From NCBI GenBank assembly GCA_025059995.1, contig JANXCF010000001.1, forward strand, positions 124,001-188,000: a DNA stretch of 64,000 nucleotides, in the 5' to 3' direction. Numbering within the stretch: position 1 is the stretch's first letter; each line of letters opens with the position of its first letter. Positions 36,198 to 44,789 of the stretch are shown piece after piece. The notes under the pieces were generated by a model that saw nothing but the letters and a program-made list of their open reading frames with translations, had not been told where the DNA came from and did not search any database. The translations under genes and the position numbers were made by a program. The DNA is from Leptospiraceae bacterium (GTDB lineage Bacteria > Spirochaetota > Leptospiria > Leptospirales > Leptonemataceae).

Positions 36198-37984
36198 TCT
36201 TTCTTCTTTCCTTTGCCTTGAACTTCTTCCAAAGTTTTTATATACAATTCATTGTATTTTCTATATTCTTCTAAAAGCGCTTCTTTCTTGTGGATTATCT
36301 GAATGAGGTTTTGGATTACTTTCATTACAAACTCAGGATTTGCTTGAAGTAATGCCTCTAAGTGATCTTTATGAGCTACTGCAAGGATTGTGTCTTCTAC
36401 ACATTCCGCTGTTGCGGATCTTGGTTTGTCAGAAACCAATGCCATTTCTCCAAAAATATCACCCACACCGAGCTCAGAAATTTTATGTCTTTTATTATCA
36501 TCAGATTCTTTATAAAAAGCAACTCTTCCCTTCTTGATTAAGTAAAAGTGTTTTCCTGTATCTCCTTCTCTGAATATGACTTCTCCTTTTTTGTAGAATC
36601 TCTCATTCTGCATCACCGTCAAAGGACGCACAAACAAAGAACGTATCCTTTCACTTCCAGGTAGATTCAATAAAAATACAAAACCCTTCACGATTCGATA
36701 CAAAAGATAATTGTAATAGAACTGTCCAAAGTCTTCCCTCATTTCAGCTAAGGAAACTATAATTCCAGAGGGATATTCTTTATGAAAGTTTGGTATGTAT
36801 TTTTTAACTATAGCTTTTATTGGATAAGAGGTATTCTTTTTATAACTAAAAATTAAAATAATTTCTTCTCCATGTTTCAGTTCTTCTTCGAGGTGAATAA
36901 AAGTCGAGTAGGGTTTTAGCTCATAGCTGATTCCAGTAGTTGTGTTTTTGTTTTTCAATAAAATATCTACATCTAAGACCACGGGAATTCTTATCTTTTT
37001 GTTCTTAAAGTACTCAGGGTTAACACTCCCCAAAATCAGGAAAATGAAGAAGAATGAAATAGGCATGATAAAAAACAACGTGAATTGTAGTTGGGATGGA
37101 GTCTTAAAAATTCGATAGTAAATCTCAGGCTCTGTCAAATAAATCAGGGGGAATATCAACATTAGTATCGCAATTGTTAGTTTTACATAATCTTTATCAA
37201 ATCGAAAAAATGAAATTTTCGGTAGATTTCTTGTTCCTGACGAATAAAGTATCCACTTTAAATGCCCTTTTTGGACTTGTAAAGTAATCCAGTCTTCCAA
37301 AGACAAATCTTCTTTTTGTAGTTGCTCTTTCTTTGGATAAGTTTGAATTTTTGAATATAAAACTTCAAAGATAAAAATACTTAAAACAATCGAAGGACCA
37401 ATCAAACTCTGGGTATTCTCGCTTGACAAGGTTAAATAATCATAGACAGAATGTAAAAAAACAGGAATCAATAACCCCAAAAACGCATTTAAGAATCGAA
37501 ATTTCCTCAAGCTGTAGAAGATCGAAAGTCCAATGAAATAAGCTTGAATACCACAAGTTGATAAATGCATTGGAACCGAAGAGATCAAGCGTAGGTATAT
37601 CATCCTTGAGTCAAATTGGAGTTGATATATTACATTTTCTAAAAAAGCAAAGCCAGCTGCATATTGAACTCCTGCAATTAAAATCTTATTCAAATCAGCT
37701 TCTCTGTTGAAAGAAAAAACCAAGAAGTAAATCATTAAAAATGATACAAACTTTTCGATAAGAGCTGCCTTCAAAAAGATATCGAAAAAATCAATATTAG
37801 TATCCAAAAGAGGAACTATCAACGGAGCTAATAACAAAATGAATAATCCCCCCAGAACACCCATTAAAAATGATTGAATAAACTCGAGAATGGGTTTTAT
37901 ATTACCGTAATAGATAAGATAAAATATGATAAACACAAGATGGAAAATATTCACCAAAACAAAAAATGTGAAATTATGTTCCAT
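36194..37984 (-). CDS. PrsW-like membrane protein fused to a cyclic-nucleotide-binding domain
   Basis: The 596-residue protein has about eight membrane helices in residues 1-220 that resemble the PrsW glutamic-protease family: FAFLENVIY, MHLSTCGIQAYFIG and FLHSVYDYL carry the expected Glu, His and His/Asp positions. The EExxK motif is degenerate (ALIEKFVSF). Two more helices near 270-320 precede a beta-rich stretch (about 330-430) that may be a degenerate PilZ domain. Residues 455-575 form a cNMP-binding domain with the phosphate cassette FGEMALVSDKPRSATA intact, and a coiled tail ends the protein. A membrane protease or receptor gated by cAMP is plausible. Confidence 0.75.
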   Translation of the reverse strand: MEHNFTFFVLVNIFHLVFIIFYLIYYGNIKPILEFIQSFLMGVLGGLFILLLAPLIVPLLDTNIDFFDIFLKAALIEKFVSFLMIYFLVFSFNREADLNKILIAGVQYAAGFAFLENVIYQLQFDSRMIYLRLISSVPMHLSTCGIQAYFIGLSIFYSLRKFRFLNAFLGLLIPVFLHSVYDYLTLSSENTQSLIGPSIVLSIFIFEVLYSKIQTYPKKEQLQKEDLSLEDWITLQVQKGHLKWILYSSGTRNLPKISFFRFDKDYVKLTIAILMLIFPLIYLTEPEIYYRIFKTPSQLQFTLFFIMPISFFFIFLILGSVNPEYFKNKKIRIPVVLDVDILLKNKNTTTGISYELKPYSTFIHLEEELKHGEEIILIFSYKKNTSYPIKAIVKKYIPNFHKEYPSGIIVSLAEMREDFGQFYYNYLLYRIVKGFVFLLNLPGSERIRSLFVRPLTVMQNERFYKKGEVIFREGDTGKHFYLIKKGRVAFYKESDDNKRHKISELGVGDIFGEMALVSDKPRSATAECVEDTILAVAHKDHLEALLQANPEFVMKVIQNLIQIIHKKEALLEEYRKYNELYIKTLEEVQGKGKKKD

Positions 37985-38012
37985 TTGCCAAACTCATTTG
38001 TGATTTATCACC

Positions 38013-38327
38013 TTACGTCAAAGGCTTATTTGTGTAAATGATTTCCATATTGTGGTAATAATCTATCATTTTTTTGAATTGATTTTGGATTTGCTCAATC
38101 GGACTTCTGTTTTTAGCCAAGTTCTCGATTACTTTTGAGTATTCTGAAATCTGGTGAAACCCATATCCTCCTGCACTCCCTTTGATTTTGTGGGTTATAG
38201 AACGTATTGTCTCATAATCCTGCGAATCAATGGCTTGTTCTAATAATTTCACATTTTTATCGAATTCTTCTAAAAAAACAGGAACAATATCTTGAATTTC
38301 TTTTGAAATTTCTACTTTGTATTTCAT
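38013..38327 (-). CDS. Histidine phosphotransfer (Hpt) domain protein
   Basis: From the ATG at 38327 the product is 104 residues; a GTG at 38333 is an alternative. It is a single Hpt four-helix domain with the phosphoacceptor motif HKIKGSAGGYGF at His46. Free-standing Hpt proteins relay phosphate between hybrid histidine kinases and response regulators. No kinase or regulator gene is adjacent. It follows the nitrilase gene by 22 bases and precedes the PrsW-cNMP gene by 28. Confidence 0.88.
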   Translation of the reverse strand: MKYKVEISKEIQDIVPVFLEEFDKNVKLLEQAIDSQDYETIRSITHKIKGSAGGYGFHQISEYSKVIENLAKNRSPIEQIQNQFKKMIDYYHNMEIIYTNKPLT

Positions 38328-38349
38328 ACTCACACATTATCTTTGGACT

Positions 38350-39165
38350 TTATTGATGTAAATATATTTTATATCGATCCTTCAGAATAGGACGTTGGGT
38401 CTGGATTTCTTTTACTAATTCAAGACTCAATTCTTGGACGAAGACTCCCTCTTCTGAGTTCAAACATAAAATTTCATTCCCATTTGGATCATAAATCCTA
38501 CTGTCTCCAGAGAATGATAATTCTTTCAAATTGCCAATGTTATTTACTGCTACGAAATAGGCTTGATTCTCGATAGCTCTTGCTTTTGATAAAGTGAGAA
38601 AATGTTCTCGTCTTTGGGATGGCCACTGAGAAGGAAGAAGTATCAAGTGCATGAACCGTTGATAGTTATCATAGGAATATTGATTCATGTAATAAAAATG
38701 CTCGGGGAAGCGAAGATCATAACAAACAGCAAAACCAACAATCCAACCAAAATAGGAAGTCACCAAATAACCTTTGCCATGCTGAAAAAAACTTCCTTCA
38801 TGAAATCCACCCCAATCAATCAAGTAGTGCTTATCATAATGATAAAAGCCATCGGGAGTTATAAAAAAAAGACGATTATAAACACTTTCACCTTCCTTAT
38901 AGGGAAGTGTTGTGCAGATAGAAGTAGAGTATTTTAAAGAATACTTTTTTAGCACTTCAATATAATGAGGCACTTCTTTTAGATACTCTTTTATTTTCTC
39001 TAACCAGTATCCAGTGATTCCCATCTCGGGTAAAATCAATATGTCTTTCTGAGCTTCCTTTAAAAAGGCTTCTATTTTACTCAAGTTATACTCAGGATTT
39101 TGAGGGTTGATTTCATATTGTGCAATGCCAATCTTCAGAACTTCCCGTTTACTCCACGAGTTCAT
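38350..39165 (-). CDS. Carbon-nitrogen hydrolase (nitrilase superfamily)
   Basis: The open frame begins with TTG at 39171, but ATG 39165 is preferred, giving 271 residues. The nitrilase Glu-Lys-Cys triad is visible: LPEMGITGYW, YDKHYLIDWGGFHEG and VGFAVCYDLRFPEHF. A second Glu sits in KARAIENQAYFVAVN. The DLRFPE block and overall length fit omega-amidase or similar branches that hydrolyse small amides. The substrate is unknown. It is the last of a run of envelope genes, overlapping the upstream gene by 17 bases. Confidence 0.85.
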   Translation of the reverse strand: MNSWSKREVLKIGIAQYEINPQNPEYNLSKIEAFLKEAQKDILILPEMGITGYWLEKIKEYLKEVPHYIEVLKKYSLKYSTSICTTLPYKEGESVYNRLFFITPDGFYHYDKHYLIDWGGFHEGSFFQHGKGYLVTSYFGWIVGFAVCYDLRFPEHFYYMNQYSYDNYQRFMHLILLPSQWPSQRREHFLTLSKARAIENQAYFVAVNNIGNLKELSFSGDSRIYDPNGNEILCLNSEEGVFVQELSLELVKEIQTQRPILKDRYKIYLHQ

Positions 39166-40144
39166 AAGCAATTCTCATAGCTGCCCAGTTTTTGTATTTT
39201 TCTTTGTTCAATTGAACTTTAATTCCCCGTGTCATCATGAGAGAATTGCCATTATATTTTGATGTGGGAAACAATTCCCGCTTTGAAACTTCGAGAGTAC
39301 CAAACACATCTTTAGGTTCTTCTGAAACAAATGCTTGAATGAATTCCGTACCAGTCGGTGGCTCGAGCTCCCACTCAAAATCATCATCATGAGATGGGAA
39401 TGTATACTCTTTGTTCAATTCTATTGGCTCGAAGCCTGAGTATTTATTTGGATAGATCATGCTCATTGTTCCTTTTGCATCAATCGAAAACAATTGGATG
39501 TAAACTTTTCTCGGGGGATTTTGTTTATGAGAAATTACTTTGAATCTGATCTTTAGCTTTTCTCCTACTTTGTATACGGGAATGGGTTTATCCAGTTGTA
39601 GTAACACCGTGTATGGTTTCTCTGGATTTTGAATATTCAAGTAAATATCCAACTGATTCATCAGTCTTTGACTTAGTTTTTCTAAGACAGTTTCGTAGTC
39701 TCCTTTTTCACGAGAAGCTCCGATAATCGACCCTGTTTCTGTGAGAACAATCCGAAAGTTCGCCGAAAACAAAGCTCCTTCATTCCTCGAGATGTCATAA
39801 AAAACAAAATAATGGATGGATTTTAAATAACCTAACTTTGGAGCTTCTTCTTGTTGAACCAATCCACTTTGGCTCTTTTGTAATTCTTGATAAATTTCTT
39901 CTAACTTTTCTTTTTCCACTAATTGGTAGACTTTTCTTGTCTTCAAGATTGAGATCAAATCCCTTCCAAACCTCAATACGTATTCTTCTTTCGGAAACTC
40001 AGATGGAACAACAGCAATGGTATTGGAATGAAGAGAATATGTCAGAACAAATGAAAAAAATATCAATCTTAGATTAGAATCAAAAAAACGATAAAAGCCC
40101 TTACTTCTGATCCAAAAGAAATAAAGCATTCTCATCAAGTTCAT
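39149..40144 (-). CDS. Secreted CsgG/LpoB-like plus DUF4384 protein
   Basis: The 331-residue product has a hydrophobic export segment at about 25-43 after a basic stretch (start ATG 40144; internal ATGs at residues 4 and 6). Residues 45-175 resemble a CsgG/LpoB-type nucleotide-fold domain (TIAVVPSEFP, KVYQLVEKEKLEEI, ILTETGS-like IVLTETGSIIGA). Residues 185-320 look like DUF4384 (IPVYKVGEKLKIRFKV, MIYPNKY). Such proteins are envelope-located and of uncertain role. It overlaps the gene before it by 44 bases and the nitrilase gene after it. Confidence 0.65.
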   Translation of the reverse strand: MNLMRMLYFFWIRSKGFYRFFDSNLRLIFFSFVLTYSLHSNTIAVVPSEFPKEEYVLRFGRDLISILKTRKVYQLVEKEKLEEIYQELQKSQSGLVQQEEAPKLGYLKSIHYFVFYDISRNEGALFSANFRIVLTETGSIIGASREKGDYETVLEKLSQRLMNQLDIYLNIQNPEKPYTVLLQLDKPIPVYKVGEKLKIRFKVISHKQNPPRKVYIQLFSIDAKGTMSMIYPNKYSGFEPIELNKEYTFPSHDDDFEWELEPPTGTEFIQAFVSEEPKDVFGTLEVSKRELFPTSKYNGNSLMMTRGIKVQLNKEKYKNWAAMRIAYELVE

Positions 40145-40571
40145 ATTTGATGATTTTATAAAATTCTACGAACTGGGGAGTAAAATCTTTGTAGGTTCGA
40201 GCATGCACATCCATCAGGGTTCTACAGCGAAATGAAAGAAGAAAAAATTTGCTCTCATTTTCACGTCGAAACTCCAGTCCGTATTCCCAAACGGGAAGGC
40301 ATCTCGCTTTGAAATCAGGTTGGTAATTTTGATTATCTATCACTAATTGGGTTAATCTTTCAATGACACTTTTTTTTGTGATTTTATACTTTTTTATATA
40401 GTCCTTATAAGGATCAATCGAATCTAAGGTTTCTTTATACTCATATAAATAAACTCCCTCTTTTTTATGTAAAACTTTGATTGCTCGTTTTAAAGACTCA
40501 GAAGTTAAATTTTGAGAATATAAAATTTCAGAAATAAGAACTCCTACAAATAAAAAAAGAGAAAACTTCAT
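40101..40571 (-). CDS. Hypothetical exported protein
   Basis: The 156-residue product has an N-terminal signal segment (FSLFLFVGVLISEILYSQ). The mature part is charged and has two Cys (about residues 90 and 116) that could form a disulphide. No domain is recognised. It lies 6 bases after the Omp85-like barrel gene and overlaps the DUF4384 gene, so it belongs to the same envelope operon. The function is unknown. Confidence 0.6.
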   Translation of the reverse strand: MKFSLFLFVGVLISEILYSQNLTSESLKRAIKVLHKKEGVYLYEYKETLDSIDPYKDYIKKYKITKKSVIERLTQLVIDNQNYQPDFKARCLPVWEYGLEFRRENESKFFLLSFRCRTLMDVHARTYKDFTPQFVEFYKIIKYELDENALFLLDQK

Positions 40572-40577
40572 ATCATA

Positions 40578-41963
40578 TTAAAACATGTGGTTGAAGGAAA
40601 AGTTTCCATTGGCTTCGTATCTGGACCTCCCATAGCTAATATTGATAATGGTGTTCATCTGCCATACGATTCGAATACCTCCACCCGCTGCTCGATGGAA
40701 ATCTTTAAAGGCGAATTCTTCGAATGATGGTGCAACCCTTCCCACATCATAATACGCAAGGATGACAAAATCAATTCCACCAAGAGCTCTCACACGAAAA
40801 GCTGTCCAACGCAACTCTGTGTTGAAAACCCCCATCACTCTGTCCACGAACTGATTTGCGGGATAACCTCGAATGCCACTATTACCACCTAAGCCTAATG
40901 CACTCTCTCGCATTGTATATATCCTTCCAGCTTCAAAAAATGGAACATTCCCATCCGTTTTCTGAACTTGAACTCTATATCCGAAAACCAACTCCTCATT
41001 TCTTGGATTGAACAAAGAAGAGAGAACTTCTATGTATTGTCGGAAAGTGAAAGTATATCGGCTAAAGGTATAATTTGAGCCTAAGGTTCTTCCTGACCCT
41101 TCATAGTGGATATCCGTGAAAATACCATCATTAGGATTCAACTCACGAATTCGAGGGCGTGAGTCATAAGCAAATGCTAAGCGAATTGTGTTTACAAATC
41201 TTGGTTTTTCCGTAGCATCGTAGCCTACTGGTTTTACATGATCAATCAAGGTTTTTATATTTGGATAGGTTTGTCCCTTATCAATGTCCCCATAGTAGGA
41301 TTGTATCCGATAACGTTGTAAACGCACACCTACAAACCATTTGAAATTTGTATCACCAATAAAATCCTCAGATGTGATTGTAAAAAATGGTTTGATACTA
41401 TCGTAGTTAAAGTATTTATCTTGAGATTCCTTTAATTCTTTTTGGCTTTTGTTATAGTTGTTCTGATCAAATAAGTTATTGCTGTTTACATAGTTAGTGT
41501 TTAGCTTAAAGTTTTCGTTTATTTCGTATAAAACCGGTGTTGGTTGTATGTTCTCGTTGATGGGGAGTTCACCAGATTTTATTTTGATTTGTCTTGGCAA
41601 ATCCTGATAGTTGCTATACCCATAGAACTGCGCATTTAAGTATCTTTCCAAACCTATATTCATGCGAATTCGAAAGGGTGAACCTAAAAACTTTAAACTA
41701 TCCAAAGAAAACTCATGGTACTCGAAACCTTTTGTAGTTTTATAAAACTGTCCATAAGCTTGATATTTGAAAGGAGCAAAACCTTGTTCATAAAAAGTTC
41801 CGTAAATCCTCACACCATACCCAACGCCATCATCCGTGCTGAAGCTAATTAGAGGAATACCTGTAAACTTCAAACCTCTTAATTCATTTCCTGATTGAGG
41901 GAAAATCCCACTTGTAAACAAGATAAAGGCTGCAACCCAAATGAAGTATTTTAACGATCTCAT
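40578..41963 (-). CDS. Omp85/BamA-superfamily outer-membrane barrel without POTRA domains
   Basis: The 461-residue protein has a signal peptide ending near residue 24 (LFTSGIFPQS). After it come alternating amphipathic strands typical of a 16-strand barrel. The Omp85 signature of strand 6 loop appears as GLGGNSGIRGYPANQF, close to the VRGF/Y motif that locks inside the barrel. The end FSFNHMF has the C-terminal Phe used in outer-membrane insertion. No POTRA domain is visible before the barrel, unlike BamA and TamA. It heads the small exported-protein genes that follow at 6 bases. Confidence 0.78.
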   Translation of the reverse strand: MRSLKYFIWVAAFILFTSGIFPQSGNELRGLKFTGIPLISFSTDDGVGYGVRIYGTFYEQGFAPFKYQAYGQFYKTTKGFEYHEFSLDSLKFLGSPFRIRMNIGLERYLNAQFYGYSNYQDLPRQIKIKSGELPINENIQPTPVLYEINENFKLNTNYVNSNNLFDQNNYNKSQKELKESQDKYFNYDSIKPFFTITSEDFIGDTNFKWFVGVRLQRYRIQSYYGDIDKGQTYPNIKTLIDHVKPVGYDATEKPRFVNTIRLAFAYDSRPRIRELNPNDGIFTDIHYEGSGRTLGSNYTFSRYTFTFRQYIEVLSSLFNPRNEELVFGYRVQVQKTDGNVPFFEAGRIYTMRESALGLGGNSGIRGYPANQFVDRVMGVFNTELRWTAFRVRALGGIDFVILAYYDVGRVAPSFEEFAFKDFHRAAGGGIRIVWQMNTIINISYGRSRYEANGNFSFNHMF

Positions 41964-41974
41964 GGTCTCACCCC

Positions 41975-42556
41975 CTATAATCTTTTCTTTATGTTGAATG
42001 AAAATGTTAAATTCAAGTTAAGATTTTCCTGATCCTTTAGATTTACTTTTAAACTTCCTCGAAGTCCGTCTTCTAAGACATCTGCTCGAAATTCATTTAA
42101 TATTAATGATATACCGTCTTGTGAAATAGGGTTGGTATTCTTTAGCACCAAAATTCTCGCAACACCACTTCCCGTTTCTGGTCCGATTTCTACGTCAACA
42201 GAGACCGGAATCTCATATTTAATGAAATCTAGCTTTTGAGGATGTGCTATTTCAAATTGTAAATTACCAGTTTTTTGTATTGTATCTGCATATACGAACA
42301 AATTTTTCGTTCTACTTCTTAGAAAGTTTTTGTAGTTTTCTCGATACAAATTGCAACCCAAAAGGTTTTCAGGAGTTGTTGTACAAGCAGAGATATCCAT
42401 CAATCCTTCCCAATAGAAAGAATCGATAAATTTTTGGTTCAATAAAAACAACAACTCATAGCTTTTATTTGGTTGATCAGCAGTAGAACTCACCGCGTTT
42501 TTACAAAAAGAAAACCACAAAGGAATCAGAAAAACAAAAATAAACAGCCTATTCAT
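41975..42556 (-). CDS. Hypothetical lipoprotein
   Basis: The 193-residue product has a signal segment ending LWFSFCKN with a probable lipidated Cys19. The mature part holds two Cys in SACTTTPENLLGC and a beta-rich C-terminal half (SVDVEIGPETGSGVARILVLKN). I do not recognise the family. It stops 11 bases before the Omp85-like gene on the same strand and may be its partner in the outer membrane. That is inference from position only. Confidence 0.6.
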   Translation of the reverse strand: MNRLFIFVFLIPLWFSFCKNAVSSTADQPNKSYELLFLLNQKFIDSFYWEGLMDISACTTTPENLLGCNLYRENYKNFLRSRTKNLFVYADTIQKTGNLQFEIAHPQKLDFIKYEIPVSVDVEIGPETGSGVARILVLKNTNPISQDGISLILNEFRADVLEDGLRGSLKVNLKDQENLNLNLTFSFNIKKRL

Positions 42557-42617
42557 GGCTTTTTATGTATTCACTTTAAAAATATGCGTCAACTACTTTT
42601 TTGCATTCATTTTCTAA

Positions 42618-44045
42618 TTATTTACCAATGCAAAACATCGAAAAGATCTTCCCTAGAACTTCTTCCGTTGTGATTTCCCCTGTGAGTTCTGCAATGTTGT
42701 CTATAGCGTTTTGAATTTCTATAGCAACGATTTCATCTGGTGTATGTTCTTCCCATAGGTGTATCACATTATCCAAAGAATTTCTTATTCTATTAAAATG
42801 ATAAATTTGTCTTTCCTCCAACAAGAAAGGATCCTGTATCTGAAATTCCTCTTTTATCGCGTTTTCTAACTGATTGAATAAATCATTGAGACCCTCTCCT
42901 GTTTTGCAAGAAACATACATCACTACGGGTTCAGTTTGAGAAAATTCTTTGATTTTCTCATAACTCCATGCATTCGGATGTAATATATCTTTTTTGTTAA
43001 TCACATACAAAATCTTCTTCGAATACTTATCTTTATTTGACTCTAAAAATTCCAAAAATTCTGGTAAAAACTCATACATCTCTATAGAACCATCAATGAT
43101 ATGAAGTATGAGTTGACTTTTTTCCATGATTTCTTTTGCTCTTTTGATTCCTTCCCGTTCTATTACATCTGATGTTTTTCGAAGTCCCGCCGTATCCACC
43201 AAGCGAACGTTCACCCCTGCAATTTCTATTTCTTCGGATACATAATCTCGAGTTGTTCCTTCGACTTCTGAAACAATGGATCTTTCCCATCCCAAGATTT
43301 TATTCATCAAAGATGATTTTCCCGCATTTGTTTTCCCTACCAAAGCGATTTGAAATCCTTGTGAAACTTTAGTCGCATGTGAACTTCTTTTCAGAACCTC
43401 ATCTATTTGTCGTATGATGGCTTTGGTTTTTTCAATCAGCTGCTGTTTTTCTGAATAGTCTATGTCTTGGTCTGAAAAATCAATTTCTGCTTCTACTTGA
43501 GCCTTCAAAAGAATGATCTCAGAACGGATTCGATTTATGATCCTATACAAATCCCCAAAGTAAACTCTTCTTGCCGCTTGCAGCTCATATTCTGATTTCG
43601 CAGAAATCAGTCTTTGTATAGATTCCGCTTTGGTAAGATCCATCTTCCCATTTAGAAATGCTCTTCTTGTAAACTCTCCCTGCAGAGCTGGGCGAGCCAA
43701 TCCCTTCTTCGATACAAATTGAATGAGCCTTCGAGAAATCAAAGGATTTCCATGAAGATATATTTCTGCAACATCTTCTCCCGTATACGAATTCGGCAAT
43801 GGAAAAAAAGCAAATAAACCATCATCAATAATATTTCCTTCGATAAAAAAGAAAGCCCGCATTAAATGCCTTGGTCTTTTTTCTATTTCTTCTTTTTTGA
43901 AGGGAATATAATCTTGACTGCTTTTACTAGTGATATTTTCTAAAATTGTGAGCGTATTTTTTCCACTAATTCTTACAACTGAGATTGCGCCTCTTCCAGG
44001 AGAGGAAGAGAGAGCAATGATTGTATCATCATTGATGTAATTCAT
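42618..44045 (-). CDS. mnmE: tRNA modification GTPase MnmE
   Basis: MnmE with MnmG makes 5-carboxymethylaminomethyl-type modifications at wobble uridines. The 475-residue protein has the N-terminal formyl-THF-binding domain (DTIIALSSSPGRGAISVVRISG, LPNSYTGEDVAEIYLHG) and the G domain. G-domain motifs are GKTNAGKSS (G1, with Thr where Pro is usual), DTAGLRKT (G3) and NKKD (G4). The C-terminal FCIGK carries the conserved Cys. It follows khpB with a 15-base gap, the last member of the classical block beside the origin. Confidence 0.95.
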   Translation of the reverse strand: MNYINDDTIIALSSSPGRGAISVVRISGKNTLTILENITSKSSQDYIPFKKEEIEKRPRHLMRAFFFIEGNIIDDGLFAFFPLPNSYTGEDVAEIYLHGNPLISRRLIQFVSKKGLARPALQGEFTRRAFLNGKMDLTKAESIQRLISAKSEYELQAARRVYFGDLYRIINRIRSEIILLKAQVEAEIDFSDQDIDYSEKQQLIEKTKAIIRQIDEVLKRSSHATKVSQGFQIALVGKTNAGKSSLMNKILGWERSIVSEVEGTTRDYVSEEIEIAGVNVRLVDTAGLRKTSDVIEREGIKRAKEIMEKSQLILHIIDGSIEMYEFLPEFLEFLESNKDKYSKKILYVINKKDILHPNAWSYEKIKEFSQTEPVVMYVSCKTGEGLNDLFNQLENAIKEEFQIQDPFLLEERQIYHFNRIRNSLDNVIHLWEEHTPDEIVAIEIQNAIDNIAELTGEITTEEVLGKIFSMFCIGK

Positions 44046-44060
44046 TAACCATGAGCATCT

Positions 44061-44729
44061 TTATTCATCATCGAATTCTTCCATGTATCGTTTTTTATAC
44101 TCTAAAGAGCCAATTTTAAAAACTCTTACTCTTTTATAAAGACCGTTTCCTTCTGACTCTGTGGTCACTCGTTTATCTTTCTCTAGCTCCACATGAATGA
44201 TTCTTCTCTCATAAGGACTTAGAGGTGTCATTAAATAGGATTTACCTGTTTGAATCACTCGATTTGCGATGGATCTTGCTAGTCTTTGTAAGTAAGCCTT
44301 TCGTTTTTCTCGATATTGATTAATATCTACCAATACCCGCTTGTTCTTACTAAGAAGTTTACTCAAGTTCAAATTTATCAGAAACTGAAAAGCGTCTAAG
44401 TTTTTACCTTGCTTACCTATGATAAAGCTTGATTCTTCTGAAATTAAAGAAATCACAAAATTTTCTGATGTCTCACGGACATACTCAATTTCAACATCAA
44501 CCCCCAGTTTATAAAACGATGTAAAAGTCACTCCACGTATGATCACAGAATCAGGTAAATTTTTGGAGTATCTTACTTTTAATGAGACAGGCTTTTTGGA
44601 TATGATGTTTAAAATCCCCCCATCAATTTCTATGTCTAATTTTTTCTCATCATAATAATCTAAAATCTTCTTTGCTCTTTCGATAGCTTCTATTTTTGTT
44701 TTTGCTTCGATCTCGAGAATATTCAACAT
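44061..44729 (-). CDS. khpB: KhpB/Jag RNA-binding protein
   Basis: The 222-residue protein has the three Jag parts: an N-terminal Jag_N domain (EIEAKTKIEAIERAKKIL), a KH domain with the loop IGKQGKNLDAFQFLIN, and an R3H domain with LSPYERRIIHVELEKD. KhpB binds RNA and affects cell division and elongation in Gram-positive bacteria. The ribosome site TAGGAGTG stands 5 bases before the ATG. It lies 60 bases after yidC, keeping the widespread rnpA-yidC-jag-mnmE order. Confidence 0.93.
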   Translation of the reverse strand: MLNILEIEAKTKIEAIERAKKILDYYDEKKLDIEIDGGILNIISKKPVSLKVRYSKNLPDSVIIRGVTFTSFYKLGVDVEIEYVRETSENFVISLISEESSFIIGKQGKNLDAFQFLINLNLSKLLSKNKRVLVDINQYREKRKAYLQRLARSIANRVIQTGKSYLMTPLSPYERRIIHVELEKDKRVTTESEGNGLYKRVRVFKIGSLEYKKRYMEEFDDE

Positions 44730-44789
44730 ATATCACTCCTACAAAAAACGTTTTTTTGATTTTGAAGTGATGGTTAATTTTTAGCTTCA

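Noticed and set aside
38602-38937. 111-codon open frame opposite the nitrilase gene
   Set aside because: It lies wholly antisense to a gene with an intact catalytic triad and shows no features of its own.
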